Positions 44,911 to 53,673 of a DNA stretch of 64,000 nt are shown here, one piece after another. The DNA lies in contig CAWKAN010000014.1 of the NCBI GenBank assembly GCA_963847615.1, positions 186,001 through 250,000 on the forward strand. The letters are read 5' to 3'. Source of the stretch: Palsa-883 sp963847615 (GTDB lineage Bacteria; Pseudomonadota; Alphaproteobacteria; Acetobacterales; Acetobacteraceae). The notes beneath the pieces are model-generated. The model worked only from the letters and a program-made list of their open reading frames with translations. It was not told the DNA's origin and ran no database searches. The first letter of the stretch is position 1; each line of letters starts with the position of its first letter. The position numbers were made by a program, and so were the translations under genes.

Positions 44911-45975
44911 TGCCCTGCGTCACTGACTCTACGGCGATTTCGCGACCCGCTTGCGGTACTCTACCGAGGTCGCAGGCGGACGCGGTAACCACGCACTATG
45001 AGCAACCCGGGGCACTGGTAGCGCTGCGCGGGGATTCTGCCCGCTTGGCGGTGGCTTGATCCCGGCGCTGGGAAGGCCTGACGCTCGAGGAACGGGCGAG
45101 CGCATGAGGGTCGTGCCGGGCTTGCGCTGCATCACCTCGGCATCTCCGGGCCGGTTACGATGTGGCGCATCGCAGGCGCGTCAATACGTCCGTAACCATC
45201 TGTCCGCGGCACCGCGAAGCAAGAATTTTGCCGCAGATGAAGCAAGGCGATGCACGCCGATGCACGCCGATGGTGCCGTGCTGAATGATCTGTTCGGGGG
45301 TCGGTGATCGGCTGCGCGTTCAGCGTGCTCAATACGCCTGGGGCCGGGTTCCTGGAAAAGGTGTATGAGAATGCGTTGGCATCTGCGGTTCGTGCGAGAG
45401 CCTGCCCCGGCGAAGGCCGGGGTCCTATCGGTTGTGCAACAATGTGCCGCCGGGGTGTACGACAGGAACGTGGTGGTCGGCGGCGACTTCGTGGACCTGC
45501 CGGTCGAGGACGCACGTCCGGCTGAGCTGAACACCGTCAAAGCGCTGGACGACGCACGCATGTCCCCGGGCTGCTTGACCCTTGGGCCGGATGCGATGCG
45601 CCAAGGACCGCAAAGCGACCGGCCCGCCGCTCTGCCTGCGGCCTGATTTCGGCAAGCCGCGCCTGGAGACCAAACGCGCGGCGCACGACCGGTGAACCGC
45701 ACGGACCCATCGGCGTGCATCGGCGTGCATCGCCTTGCTTCATCTGCGGTAAACTCTTGCTTGCCCCGCCGCGCCACCAGCGCGCAACGCGGGCCGCGGC
45801 CGCAGGCGATCGCAGCCGCTCCGAGCCACGGCCGGACTTTGCTCAACCGGTCAGGATCACAGTGCAGGGGGACTTGTCATCTGCGTCACCGATCTTGTGG
45901 CGACGTCGCGGCTTGCTTGCGACGCCGTCAGTGACGATCGTTGGAGCATGAATCCAGGCAATATCAACGACACGG
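44911..45975. repeat. Long dispersed repeat block, copy B
   Basis: Partner of 1647-3376. It lacks the 175-bp palindrome and the interruption of about 490 bp present in copy A, so it is closer to the ancestral form. It begins about 35 bases after livF and ends at ATATCAACGACACGG beside a CTAG-ended palindrome. Confidence 0.85.
45240..45766 (+). pseudogene. Degenerate GxxExxY gene bracketed by GATGCACGCC-word inverted repeats
   Basis: Reading through frameshifts gives VIGCAFSVLNTPGAGFLEKV, YENALASAVR, LSVVQQCAAGVYDRNVVVGG, DFVDLPVEDARPAELNTVKA and LISASRAWRPNAR. A GC-rich hairpin of about 25 bases (CCCCGGCGAAGGCCGGGG) is inserted after the ENAL region. The flanks are inverted repeats of about 50 bases: left at about 45222-45275 (CCGCAGATGAAGCAAGGCGA, then GATGCACGCC twice) and its inverse at about 45705-45766. 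The gene is dead, but the cassette outline is clear. Confidence 0.78.
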
Positions 45976-45979
45976 CGCT

Positions 45980-46342
45980 CTAGCCCGGATTTCTCACACT
46001 GTCGCGGGATGATGGCGAAGGGCATTGTCGTGCACAATGATTCCATGGGCGATTTTCGCGCCGCCGCCAATACAGGGTGTATTCGCCAGCCGCGAAAACC
46101 GCCCATGGTACCATTGGGGCGCGGCAAGGACCGAGCCAACGCCCGCGAGAGTGTAATACCAGGCGGCGGAAAGTTTGACCTATCGGCGCCGCACCATCGT
46201 CATGCCGGGCGCGGGCCCGGTATCCACGGTTTTGCTTGCTGCGCAGAGGCAAGTCGTGGATGGCCGGCCTTCGCCGGCCATGACGTGGTGCGGTGCCGGT
46301 GGGTCAATCCTTTCGCTACCTGGTATAAGAAGTCCGGGCTAG
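45980..46342. repeat. CTAG-ended palindromic element, copy 2, interrupted
   Basis: The left end is CTAGCCCGGATTTCTCACAC and the interior matches copies 1 and 3 (GGCGATTTTCGCGCC and inverse). Near 46152 it breaks off at AGAGTGTAATACCAGG, and its missing end reappears after 46331 as AAGTCCGGGCTAG. The TACCAGG element lies between. The terminal CTAG provides the stop codon of the leftward gene at 46339. Confidence 0.82.
46152..46331. repeat. TACCAGG-ended element, copy 2, nested
   Basis: The ends are TAATACCAGGCGGCGG and CTACCTGGTATAA. Internal segments AAAGTTTGACCTATCGGCGC and CCGGGCGCGGGCCCGG match copy 1 in inverted orientation. It sits inside the CTAG-ended element with TA on both sides, consistent with insertion at a TA dinucleotide. 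Confidence 0.8.
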
Positions 46343-47142
46343 GCCGCGAGGAAGGCCGCCGCGCGCGCCGCGATCTCCTCGGCCTGTTCCCAGGTCATGC
46401 AGAAGCGGCCGCCCGGCAGGATGGCGTGGCGGCTATCCCTGACCCGCGCCCGCATGTCATCGACATGGCTTGCATAATGGAAATGCTCGCCGAGCAGCAG
46501 CAGCGTCGGCTGCGCCAGCCGGCGCAGGCCGTCGTCCAGGTCGAAGTTGGCCAGCGCCGTCACCGCCTGCCAACGGTTGCGCCCGACCTCCATCTGCGCC
46601 GTGTTGATGCGATCCATCCAGGACTGCGACGGGTGCAGCGGGGCGTGGCCGGGGTCTTGTTCCAGCATGAACTCGATCGTGCGGGTCAGCGGGAAACCCG
46701 AGGCGTCCGCGGGCCGCAAGCCGCTTTGCAGTTGCCTGACGTGCACCGCGGTGCGGCCGCGCTCGGGCGAGAACGGGCAGTTCACCAGGACGACCTTGCT
46801 CACCCGCGCGGGCCAGGTGTTGGCGACGTCGACCGCCACGCCGGCGCCGACCGCCTCGCCCAGCACCGCGACGCGCGGCAGCCCCAGGTGGTCCATCACG
46901 GCGATCGCGCAGCGCGTGTAATCCGCGAAGCTCGGCTGGCCGGGAACCGGGTCGGAGTGACCGTGGCTGGGATAATCCATCGCCACGACGCGGAACTTCG
47001 GCGCCAGGGCCTGCATCAATTCCAGCAGCAGCGCCGAGGATTGCTGGTTGATGTGGAACAGCATGACCGGCGCGCCGGCGCCGGTTGCCCGGTAGTGGAT
47101 GTAGCCAGGTTCGGTCGCCACCAGCCCGCGTTCGATCTGCAT
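46339..47142 (-). CDS. Alpha/beta hydrolase-fold protein lacking catalytic residues
   Basis: 267 residues with a clear alpha/beta-hydrolase fold: GYIHYRATGAGAPVMLFHIN, VVAMDYPSHGHSDP, then the elbow VLGEAVGAGVAVDVANTWPA and the C-terminal LAQPTLLLLGEHFHYASH. At the nucleophile position (normally GxSxG) it has GEAVG, alanine in place of serine. Where the catalytic histidine is expected it has PGGRFCMTWEQ, arginine instead of histidine. It is therefore probably not a classical hydrolase; it may bind a ligand or assist the RraA-like protein encoded 27 bases upstream. Confidence 0.8.
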   Translation of the reverse strand: MQIERGLVATEPGYIHYRATGAGAPVMLFHINQQSSALLLELMQALAPKFRVVAMDYPSHGHSDPVPGQPSFADYTRCAIAVMDHLGLPRVAVLGEAVGAGVAVDVANTWPARVSKVVLVNCPFSPERGRTAVHVRQLQSGLRPADASGFPLTRTIEFMLEQDPGHAPLHPSQSWMDRINTAQMEVGRNRWQAVTALANFDLDDGLRRLAQPTLLLLGEHFHYASHVDDMRARVRDSRHAILPGGRFCMTWEQAEEIAARAAAFLAA

Positions 47143-47169
47143 CGCGTGTCGCTCCGCTGTCGCGCGCGC

Positions 47170-47877
47170 CTATCGCTGCGTCTTCCGCCACGCCGCGTAG
47201 CGCGCCTTGTTCTCGGCATTCGGCGGATAGAGGCCGGGCAGCGCGGCGCCCTTGTCGACCTCGGCCATGATCCAGGTCTCCATGTGCTCCTGCTCGACCG
47301 CATGCTCCACCACGCCGTCGAGCAGTGCCTGCGGGATCACCACCGCGCCGTCCTGGTCCACCACCACGATGTCGTCCGGGAATACCGCCACGCCGCCGCA
47401 GCCGATCGGCTCCTGCCAATTGACGAAGGTCAGCCCGCCGACGGATGGCGGCGCCGCGGCGCCCTGGCACCACACCGGCAGGCCGGTGCCCAGCACGCCG
47501 GCGACGTCGCGCACCACGCCGTCGGTCACCAGCCCGGCGACGCCGCGATGCCTGATCCGCGCGCAGAGTATATCGCCGAAGATGCCGGCATCGGTGACGC
47601 CCATTGCGTCCGCCACGGCGATGCAGCCCGGCGGCATCGCCTCGATCGCGGCGCGGGTGGATTTCGGCGAGGACCAGGAGTCCGGCGTCGCCAGATCCTC
47701 CCGCGCCGGCACGAAGCGCAGCGTGAAGGCGCGCCCGACCAAGCGCGGTTGCCCGTCGCGCAGCGGCTTCGTGCCGCGCATCCAGACGTTGCGCAGTCCT
47801 TGCTTCAGCAGCACGGTGGTCAGCGTGGCGGTGGAGACGCCGGACAGGGCGGCGACGGTCTTGGCATCGAGGGTCAT
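47170..47877 (-). CDS. RraA-family protein (HMG/CHA aldolase-like)
   Basis: 235 residues. The RraA fold core is GCIAVADAMGVTDAGIFGDI, followed by LCARIRHRGVAGLVTDGVVR with the GxxxD/R-D motif that holds a divalent metal and oxaloacetate-type substrates, and VFPDDIVVVDQDGAVVIPQA. Members are either RNase E regulators or 4-hydroxy-4-methyl-2-oxoglutarate aldolases and related decarboxylases; the R-D pair (TDGVVRD) suggests the enzyme type. It is transcribed with the downstream pseudo-hydrolase. Confidence 0.85.
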   Translation of the reverse strand: MTLDAKTVAALSGVSTATLTTVLLKQGLRNVWMRGTKPLRDGQPRLVGRAFTLRFVPAREDLATPDSWSSPKSTRAAIEAMPPGCIAVADAMGVTDAGIFGDILCARIRHRGVAGLVTDGVVRDVAGVLGTGLPVWCQGAAAPPSVGGLTFVNWQEPIGCGGVAVFPDDIVVVDQDGAVVIPQALLDGVVEHAVEQEHMETWIMAEVDKGAALPGLYPPNAENKARYAAWRKTQR

Positions 47878-48084
47878 GGCGGGTCTCCTTGCTGCGCGAC
47901 TTGGGTCTGTTTAGCCGAAGCGCGCGCGAAGGGAAGGGTGCCTGCGCGCGTCGGAGCTGTCGTTGGCCGGCGTGGCGCGGGCGGCCTAGGTCGGTCCGGG
48001 TCCGGATCGGTCGCGTGGCTTCTGCCGTTGACGTTGATCCCCGGGCGGTCCGAAATCCGGCAACCCAACGATCGCCGTGCCCGA

Positions 48085-48660
48085 TCAGCCCCGCCGCAGC
48101 CGTATCACCGTCTCCTCCGCGTCCTCGCGCGACATCCGCAGGGCCTGGTTCGCGACCGGCTGGCTGAACCCCGCACGCGCCATCACGGCCAATTCTCGCA
48201 GGCGGTCGCCGTCACCTACCCGGAACGGTCCGATCCGTCGCCGCCGCGCCAGCATCAGCGCTGCCGTCAGTTCGTCCGTCTCCTCCGCCTCCAACGCGGC
48301 CCGCGCGGTCTCGGCCCCGACGCCCTTGGCCGCCAGATGCGCCGCCACCGCGCGGCGCGAGCGGCCGCCGCGCACCAGAAGGCGCGTCCGGCTCTCGGCG
48401 AAGGCCGCGTCGCTCACCGCGCCCGCCGCGGCCAACCGTGCCACCACGCCGCGCACCGCAGCGCGCGCCTGCGCCGCCTGCGCGGCCACCGCCTCGGGGT
48501 CCGCGCCGTCCGCCACCGCGCGCCGCGCCCAGCGATCCACCGCCCGGCCCAGCGCCCGCGCCAGCCCCGCCTCGGTCGCCGCGTAGCGCGCGAGATAGGC
48601 CAGCGCCGCCTCATGCAGCGCGGCTTCGTTCGGGGGCGGACCGGCGGGACGGGAGGTCAT
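48085..48660 (-). CDS. recX: RecX-family regulatory protein
   Basis: 191 residues with the three-helix RecX repeats: AYLARYAATEAGLARALGRA, LAAAGAVSDAAFAESRTRLL, SRRAVAAHLAAKGVGAETAR and LRELAVMARAGFSQPVANQA. RecX modulates RecA filaments. The start ATG 48660 has GGGAGG close by; a further ATG at 48678 is possible. recA is not in the window. The protein is unusually Ala/Arg-rich even for this genome. Confidence 0.85.
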   Translation of the reverse strand: MTSRPAGPPPNEAALHEAALAYLARYAATEAGLARALGRAVDRWARRAVADGADPEAVAAQAAQARAAVRGVVARLAAAGAVSDAAFAESRTRLLVRGGRSRRAVAAHLAAKGVGAETARAALEAEETDELTAALMLARRRRIGPFRVGDGDRLRELAVMARAGFSQPVANQALRMSREDAEETVIRLRRG

Positions 48661-48726
48661 GCCGCGACGATGCCGCAACGCCCGCGGTCACCGCAACCGG
48701 TGCCGTCGGCGGCGGGGTGGTCATTT

Positions 48727-49023
48727 GATCGAAGCAAGGCCGGGGCTCCGCCCCGGACCCCGCCAGGGGGCTTTGCCCCCTGGACCCCCACCAGAGGCGG
48801 AGCCTCTGGACTCCATCCGTGGGAGTGGGTGATGGGGAGGGGGCGTGTGGGCACGGCGAAGGGGCGCCGTCCGGCACGCCGGACGGCGCCCCTTCGCCGT
48901 GCCCACACGCCCCCTCCCCATCACCCACTCCCAGTGAAGGGTTCCAAGGGCTCGCCCTTGGCGGGGTTCCAAGGGGCAGCGCCCCTTGGTGGGGTCCGGG
49001 GCGAAGCCCCGGCCTTGCTTCGC
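48727..49023. repeat. Long-hairpin palindrome, copy 3 (about 297 bp)
   Basis: The outer arms are GAAGCAAGGCCGGGGCTCC and GGAGCCCCGGCCTTGC-like (here GCGAAGCCCCGGCCTTGC). The inner arms are shared with the family. The centre, CACGGCGAAGGGGCGCCGTC and inverse, is about 80 bp. It is upstream of recX, with no gene ending on its other side, so a pure terminator role is less obvious here. Confidence 0.88.
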
Positions 49024-49513
49024 CCAGGCGATGGTCCCGCCGCCGACGACACCGGTTGCGGTGACCGCGGGCGTTGCGGCATCGTCGCGGCCCGGTCCGT
49101 TGTCGTTGCTTGCCCGGATCGGCGAACGGGAGGCGGCAAGGTTGTGCCGGCGGACGCCTGCCGCGTGCCGGTTTGGCCGGATCGTGGCACTTGCGCAGAC
49201 CATCGTGCACGTTATCGACCGCGCGGGAACCTTGCAGGGGCGGCTTACGATTTCTTCGCATTTGTCGCCTGAAATGAAATCGCGGACCGGGACGGGCCCG
49301 GCCGGCGCTTCAACGGAGGTTATGATGCTGGACCATCGCAACCCCTTGCCGCGGACATTGGTGATCTTGCGCGTCGTCGTCAAGATCATCGTGAGCCGCC
49401 GGCAGGAGCGGGGCCAGTCCGTTCGCGGGCTGGCCCACTCCCCGAGTGCGATCGTGCTCGGGCGGCCCGGTTCCGCAATGACATGCCACCGCCGACCGCC
49501 GCGCCGCCGCGCC
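49024..49513. other. Intergenic region
   Basis: It contains GGAGGTT then ATGATG at 49316-49326, opening a frame that runs on without a conserved pattern, and a hairpin CCCGAG-TGCGATCGTG-CTCGGG at 49443-49464 near the end of the leftward luciferase-like gene. I see no supportable gene. Confidence 0.4.
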
Positions 49514-50452
49514 TTACCACCCCAGCTTGCGCCGCACGGCAGCCATCGCCTCCAGATGCCGCGCGTGCTCGCCGGCGAAGCGCAGCACCAGGTGTCCGGC
49601 GCCGGCACGCGCGTAGCCGTCCAGCCACGCCGCGGCGCCCGCCGCGGGGCCGGCGTAGCAGGCCTGGCGCCGGCGCAGCCGCTCGGCCGGCTGGCCGTAG
49701 TAACGCTCCAGGAACGCATTCAGCCGTTGCTCGGCGCGCGCGGCATCGGCATCCAGCGCCAGGGTCAGGTACATCGCCCCGGTCATCGCGTCCGGATCGC
49801 GCCCGGCCGCGCGGGCGATGGTTTGCACCTCCCGCCATTGCGCGGCGAAGGTCACGGCGTCCGGCTTGATCGGGAACCAGCCGTCGAACCACTTGCCGGC
49901 GCGCACCAGGCTGGCGGGCAGGTTGCCGCCGATCCACAGCGGCGGGCCGCCTTGGCGGTACGGCGTCGGCGCCAGCACGCCGCCGCTGACCTGCCAGCGG
50001 CCGTCCCAGTCAACCGGCTGGCCGCTCCACAGCGCGCGGCACAGCCGCAGCCCTTCCATCATCCGGCCCACGCGCTTGTCGAACGGCACGCCGGCGGCGG
50101 CGAACTCGGCGCGGATGTTCGGCACGTCCTGCGCGAAGCCCACGCCCAGGATCAGTCGTCCCTCGCTCACCTGGTCCAGGGTCGCAACGAGATGCGCGAG
50201 CACCACCGGGTTGCGCAGCGCCGGCAGCAACACTGCGGTGCCCACCGACACACGCGGCACCCGCCCGGCGACGCCCGCCAGCAGGGTCAGCGGCTCGTGC
50301 CGCGGCCGGGCCAGCAACGAATCCCCCACCCACACGGAATCGAAGCCGAGCGCCTCGGCCCTTGCTGCCAGCGCCAGCATGGGGCCGGTCTGCGGTTCGC
50401 CCTGCATGATCCGTTCGCGTGTCGGCAGCAGATAGCCGAGCTTCGGTGCCAT
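49514..50452 (-). CDS. Luciferase-like flavin oxidoreductase (LLM class)
   Basis: A 312-residue single-domain luciferase-like oxidoreductase. Seen: KLGYLLPTRERIMQGEPQTG, FDSVWVGDSLLARPRHEPLT, VGTAVLLPALRNPVVLAHLV, VSEGRLILGVGFAQDVPNIR, and PPLWIGGNLPASLVRAGKWF. Many relatives use F420; FMN is more likely in this organism. The ATG at 50452 has AGGAGG with 7-base spacing. It is the third luciferase-like gene in the window and only distantly similar to the other two. Substrate unknown. Confidence 0.86.
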   Translation of the reverse strand: MAPKLGYLLPTRERIMQGEPQTGPMLALAARAEALGFDSVWVGDSLLARPRHEPLTLLAGVAGRVPRVSVGTAVLLPALRNPVVLAHLVATLDQVSEGRLILGVGFAQDVPNIRAEFAAAGVPFDKRVGRMMEGLRLCRALWSGQPVDWDGRWQVSGGVLAPTPYRQGGPPLWIGGNLPASLVRAGKWFDGWFPIKPDAVTFAAQWREVQTIARAAGRDPDAMTGAMYLTLALDADAARAEQRLNAFLERYYGQPAERLRRRQACYAGPAAGAAAWLDGYARAGAGHLVLRFAGEHARHLEAMAAVRRKLGW

Positions 50453-50801
50453 CCCAATCCTCCTTGTCGCCGCGCTGGGCGCGCCTGTCTCCTCGGGGCG
50501 TAGGATACAATTGCGATGGGTTGCCGCTCCAGCGCCGCCGGAACGGCTGCCGGTTCTGCCCGGCGGGGGGCGGCGTGTTCGTCGTACTCCGTGTGGTGCC
50601 GCGGCATCCCGGTCGGCCGATCTTTCAGCCCGAACAAATTGGAGCCGTGGCAGGTGCCGGGTAACACGATCAGCCGTTGCCTTGCGATGTCGCAATGATC
50701 TGGTTTCCCGGGCTCGCTGCATCGACCCGGTGAAGGTTGCGCTCTGGCGGACGATGCCAGGTTCCGGCCGGCGGCAGCGCATTCGTCAGGCAGCGCCTTC
50801 G
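50453..50801. other. Intergenic region, nothing recognised
   Basis: The minus strand of about 50520-50700 stays open in a frame with a protein-like segment (RLIVLPGTCHGSNLFGLKDR), but I find no start or family to support a gene. The promoter of the luciferase-like gene should lie near 50460-50520. Confidence 0.3.
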
Positions 50802-53513
50802 TCAGGCGTCGCGCGGCTCCGGATGCGCCTCTGGGGTGGGCGGCGACGATACATGGTGGATCGTCAGGGGCTGGTCGAGGATCAGCTTCTGGTGCGGGAA
50901 CGGAATCTCGATGCCATGCTCGTCGAAGCGGGCCTTCATCCGCCGGTTGAACTCGCGCCCCACCGACCAGCGGGCGAACGGCGTGCACATGATGCGGCAC
51001 TTGATGATCACCGCGGAGTCGGCGAACTGGTCGAGGCCCCAGACCTCGAGGTCGCCAAGGATGAGGTCCTGCCATTGCGGATCGGCGCGCATCTCGACCA
51101 CGATGCCGCGCAGCAGCTCGACCACCTCGTCGTAGTTCTCCTTGTAGGCGACGCTCGCCAGGATCACCGCGCGGCTGTAGTCGCGCGTCATGTTGGTGAC
51201 GGTGCCGACCGAACTGAACGGGATCGCGTGCACCGAGCCGTCCTCGGCGCGCAGCCGGATGGTGCGCACCGACAGCTCCTCCACCACGCCGGCCAGGCCG
51301 CCGAGGCGGACCACGTCGCCGACCTGGATGGTGTTCTCCAGCAGCAGGAACAGCCCGGTGATCACGTCCTGCACCAGCTTCTGCGAGCCGAAGCCGATCG
51401 CCACGCCGATGATGCCGGCGCTGGCCAGCAGCGGCGCGGTGTTGACGCCGATCTCGCTCAGCACCACCAACGCGGTCACCGTCACCACCGCGCCGAGCAG
51501 GACCGCGCGCAGGATCGGCAGCAGCGTGCGCAGCCGGGCGATCCGGGCGAGCTGCGCCTGGCGCGTCAGGTGGGCGAGGTGGCGCTCGATCGCGACGCTG
51601 ATGGCCTCCCACGCCGCCAGCGCCAGCAGCAGGGTAATCGCCAGCACGATCAGCGAGCCGGCGACGTGCCGGCCGAGCGGGCTGGCGGCGAGCCACTGGA
51701 TCGCGCCGATGCCGAGCAGTTGCAGGAACACCAGCAGCCCGGCCAGCAGGACGGCGGCCTGCACGGCGATGCGCAGCAGCGGCTGGTAGAACGACAGCCG
51801 GCCGTCGAGGCCGGGATACTCGCCGGAAAGTTCCGCCCCGGCGTGCATCAGCCGATCGAGCGCGCCGACGCCGATCCGGGTGGCGAGGCGCGCCAGGACC
51901 GTCACGGCCAGGAACGCCAGCAGCAGGCGCCACAGCAGCCCGTAGCCGGCGGGCAGGGCGGCCGCCCAGACGAACCACAGCGCCGCCAGGTAGAACAGGG
52001 CGATCCAGTGCCAGATCGCGGCGAAGCGGTTGCGCGCGCTGGCCAGCACGCCGGTTGCGCCCGCTTGCGGCCGGATCCAGCGGCGCACCACGCGGCGCTG
52101 CTGCACGACGATGATGGCGATACAGACGTGCAGCACCAGCGCGACCGCCTTCAGCAGCACGAGATGGGCGGCGCGCGACAGGCCGAGCAGCAGCCCGACC
52201 TCGGCGGCGGCGTAGCCGAACACGCCGACCAGCAGCAGGCGGCGGGTCCAGCGTAGCGCGTAGGCGGCGGTGGCGTCGGGCAGCGGCAGCAGGCGCAGCC
52301 GGCGGTGGCGCGGCGCCAGCAGGCCGCGCGCGGCCAGCAGCGCCGCGGCGCACAGCGCCGTGCTGTCGAGCACCGCCAGCAGGATCAGCCGGACCAGCCG
52401 GCTGCCGCCCAGCGGGCTGGCGGCGATCACGTGGCCGACCAGCAGGAAGCCGAGCACCGGCACCAGCTCCAGCGCGAACCGGGCCAGCACCAGCGGCAGC
52501 CGGCGTGCCAGGCGCAGCAGGCGCGCGGCGGCGAGGCGACGCGGTTGCGGGGGCTCGGTCTCGCCCCGCTCGGCGCGCGCCTCGCCGGTGTCCGCCGGCG
52601 GGGCTGCGTCGCCGGGCGCGCGGTCCGGTGCCTCGCCCGCCGTTGCGGCGTCGCCCGGCGCTGCGTCCTCGGGCGCCGTGTCCTTGGACGCCGTGTCCTC
52701 GGGCGCCCCGTCCCTCGACGCCCCGTCCCTCGACGCCCCGTCCCTCGACGCCCCGTCCCTCGACGCCCCGTCCCTCGACGCCCCGTCCCTCGACGCCACG
52801 TTCCGGGGCGCCGTATCCCCTGGGGTTTCGCCGCTGGGCACCTCGCCGCTGGGCACGGCGGTGGGGGGCAGGCGGATCAGGCGGCGGCTGACCAGGCGCA
52901 GCGGCCGGCGCAGCGCGCGGTTGACCAGCCACAGCGTGGCGAAAGCGCCGGCCAGCGCGACCGCCAGGCGCCAGGCCAAGTCGAGCAGCAGCATCCGCGC
53001 GAATGGGTCGGTGGTCATCGTGACCACCCAGGCCCACAGCAGCGGCAGGCCCCGCGCCGCGTGCAGCGCCTCGGTGAGCCGATTGGCGATCCGGTTCATG
53101 ACGTCGGCGCCGCCGACCAGCACCTGGGCGCCGAGGCTGTCGGGGGCGAGCGAAAGGCCCGGCGGCGCCACCGGAGCTGCGGGGGAGGTTGTCGGCGGCG
53201 CCGCCGCGGCGGCCGGACTCGCGGGACCCGCCGGGGCCACGGCCGGCGACTGGGCCGGCGGCTGGGCCCGGGCGATCGCCTGCAGCGTCGCGGTAATCGC
53301 GGCGCGCTTGGCGGGGTCGTTCAGCACTTCGAGCGCCTGGCGGGCCTGCTCCGGCGTGATCGCCGGGGCCGGCGCGGTGGTGGCGGGTGGTCTGGCAGCG
53401 GCGGCCGGCGCGCCCGCATGCGGCACCTGGGCCCGTCCGGCGGCGAGCGGAACCGCCAGCAGCACCAGGAGGCACAGCAGGGGGGATGCCAGGGGGGACA
53501 GCGTGCGGATCAT
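50802..53513 (-). CDS. Large MscS-family mechanosensitive channel (YbiO-like)
   Basis: A 903-residue inner-membrane channel. A signal peptide (MIRTLSPLASPLLCLLVLLA) precedes a periplasmic domain with EQARQALEVLNDPAKRAAIT. After it come about ten membrane spans and the MscS core: the pore helix region IIGVAIGFGSQKLVQDVITG, the beta-domain FLLLENTIQVGDVVRLGGLA and the C-terminal domain to FPHQKLILDQ. A cytoplasmic loop near residues 235-285 contains six RDGAS repeats from a 15-bp tandem. The start at 53513 gives a proper signal peptide. Confidence 0.9.
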   Translation of the reverse strand: MIRTLSPLASPLLCLLVLLAVPLAAGRAQVPHAGAPAAAARPPATTAPAPAITPEQARQALEVLNDPAKRAAITATLQAIARAQPPAQSPAVAPAGPASPAAAAAPPTTSPAAPVAPPGLSLAPDSLGAQVLVGGADVMNRIANRLTEALHAARGLPLLWAWVVTMTTDPFARMLLLDLAWRLAVALAGAFATLWLVNRALRRPLRLVSRRLIRLPPTAVPSGEVPSGETPGDTAPRNVASRDGASRDGASRDGASRDGASRDGASRDGAPEDTASKDTAPEDAAPGDAATAGEAPDRAPGDAAPPADTGEARAERGETEPPQPRRLAAARLLRLARRLPLVLARFALELVPVLGFLLVGHVIAASPLGGSRLVRLILLAVLDSTALCAAALLAARGLLAPRHRRLRLLPLPDATAAYALRWTRRLLLVGVFGYAAAEVGLLLGLSRAAHLVLLKAVALVLHVCIAIIVVQQRRVVRRWIRPQAGATGVLASARNRFAAIWHWIALFYLAALWFVWAAALPAGYGLLWRLLLAFLAVTVLARLATRIGVGALDRLMHAGAELSGEYPGLDGRLSFYQPLLRIAVQAAVLLAGLLVFLQLLGIGAIQWLAASPLGRHVAGSLIVLAITLLLALAAWEAISVAIERHLAHLTRQAQLARIARLRTLLPILRAVLLGAVVTVTALVVLSEIGVNTAPLLASAGIIGVAIGFGSQKLVQDVITGLFLLLENTIQVGDVVRLGGLAGVVEELSVRTIRLRAEDGSVHAIPFSSVGTVTNMTRDYSRAVILASVAYKENYDEVVELLRGIVVEMRADPQWQDLILGDLEVWGLDQFADSAVIIKCRIMCTPFARWSVGREFNRRMKARFDEHGIEIPFPHQKLILDQPLTIHHVSSPPTPEAHPEPRDA
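52711..52800. repeat. Six tandem 15-bp units inside the MscS gene
   Basis: TCCCTCGACGCCCCG repeated six times (last unit with one change). It encodes RDGAS-type pentapeptides on the minus strand. Because the unit is a multiple of three, copy-number change keeps the frame and only changes linker length. Related degenerate units continue on both sides. Confidence 0.92.
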
Positions 53514-53660
53514 CCTGCGGGTTCGATCACAGGCGGGTCCTTGGCTCAAGCGCAACCGTCCGGGCGGGCTGCGGGGCCGGCTGCGCGGCGCGCGGGGGCG
53601 GTGTGCGGCCGATCCGCCGCAGCCGGCGCGCAGCCGTTGCGCGGGGCAACGGCGTCCACT

Positions 53661-53673
53661 ATACGTTACGTAT
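53661..53673. promoter_or_regulatory. Perfect palindrome overlapping the Xre-cupin start codon
   Basis: ATACGT-T-ACGTAT, with the last AT belonging to the ATG at 53672. In a GC-rich genome this AT-containing perfect palindrome is striking. It is a likely autoregulatory operator of the following regulator, and possibly its -10 region with leaderless or near-leaderless translation. Confidence 0.6.

Noticed and set aside
46009..49272. Open frame of over 1000 codons on the plus strand across the RraA, hydrolase and recX genes
   Set aside because: It is antisense to three recognisable minus-strand genes and passes through palindromes; no family pattern.
49319..49513. Possible small gene after GGAGGTT-ATGATG
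   Set aside because: The frame has no nearby stop and runs antisense into the luciferase-like gene; only the ribosome-site-like sequence supports it.
52690..52810. CRISPR-like appearance of regular repeats
   Set aside because: The units are contiguous 15-mers without spacers, in coding DNA; no cas genes anywhere in the window.
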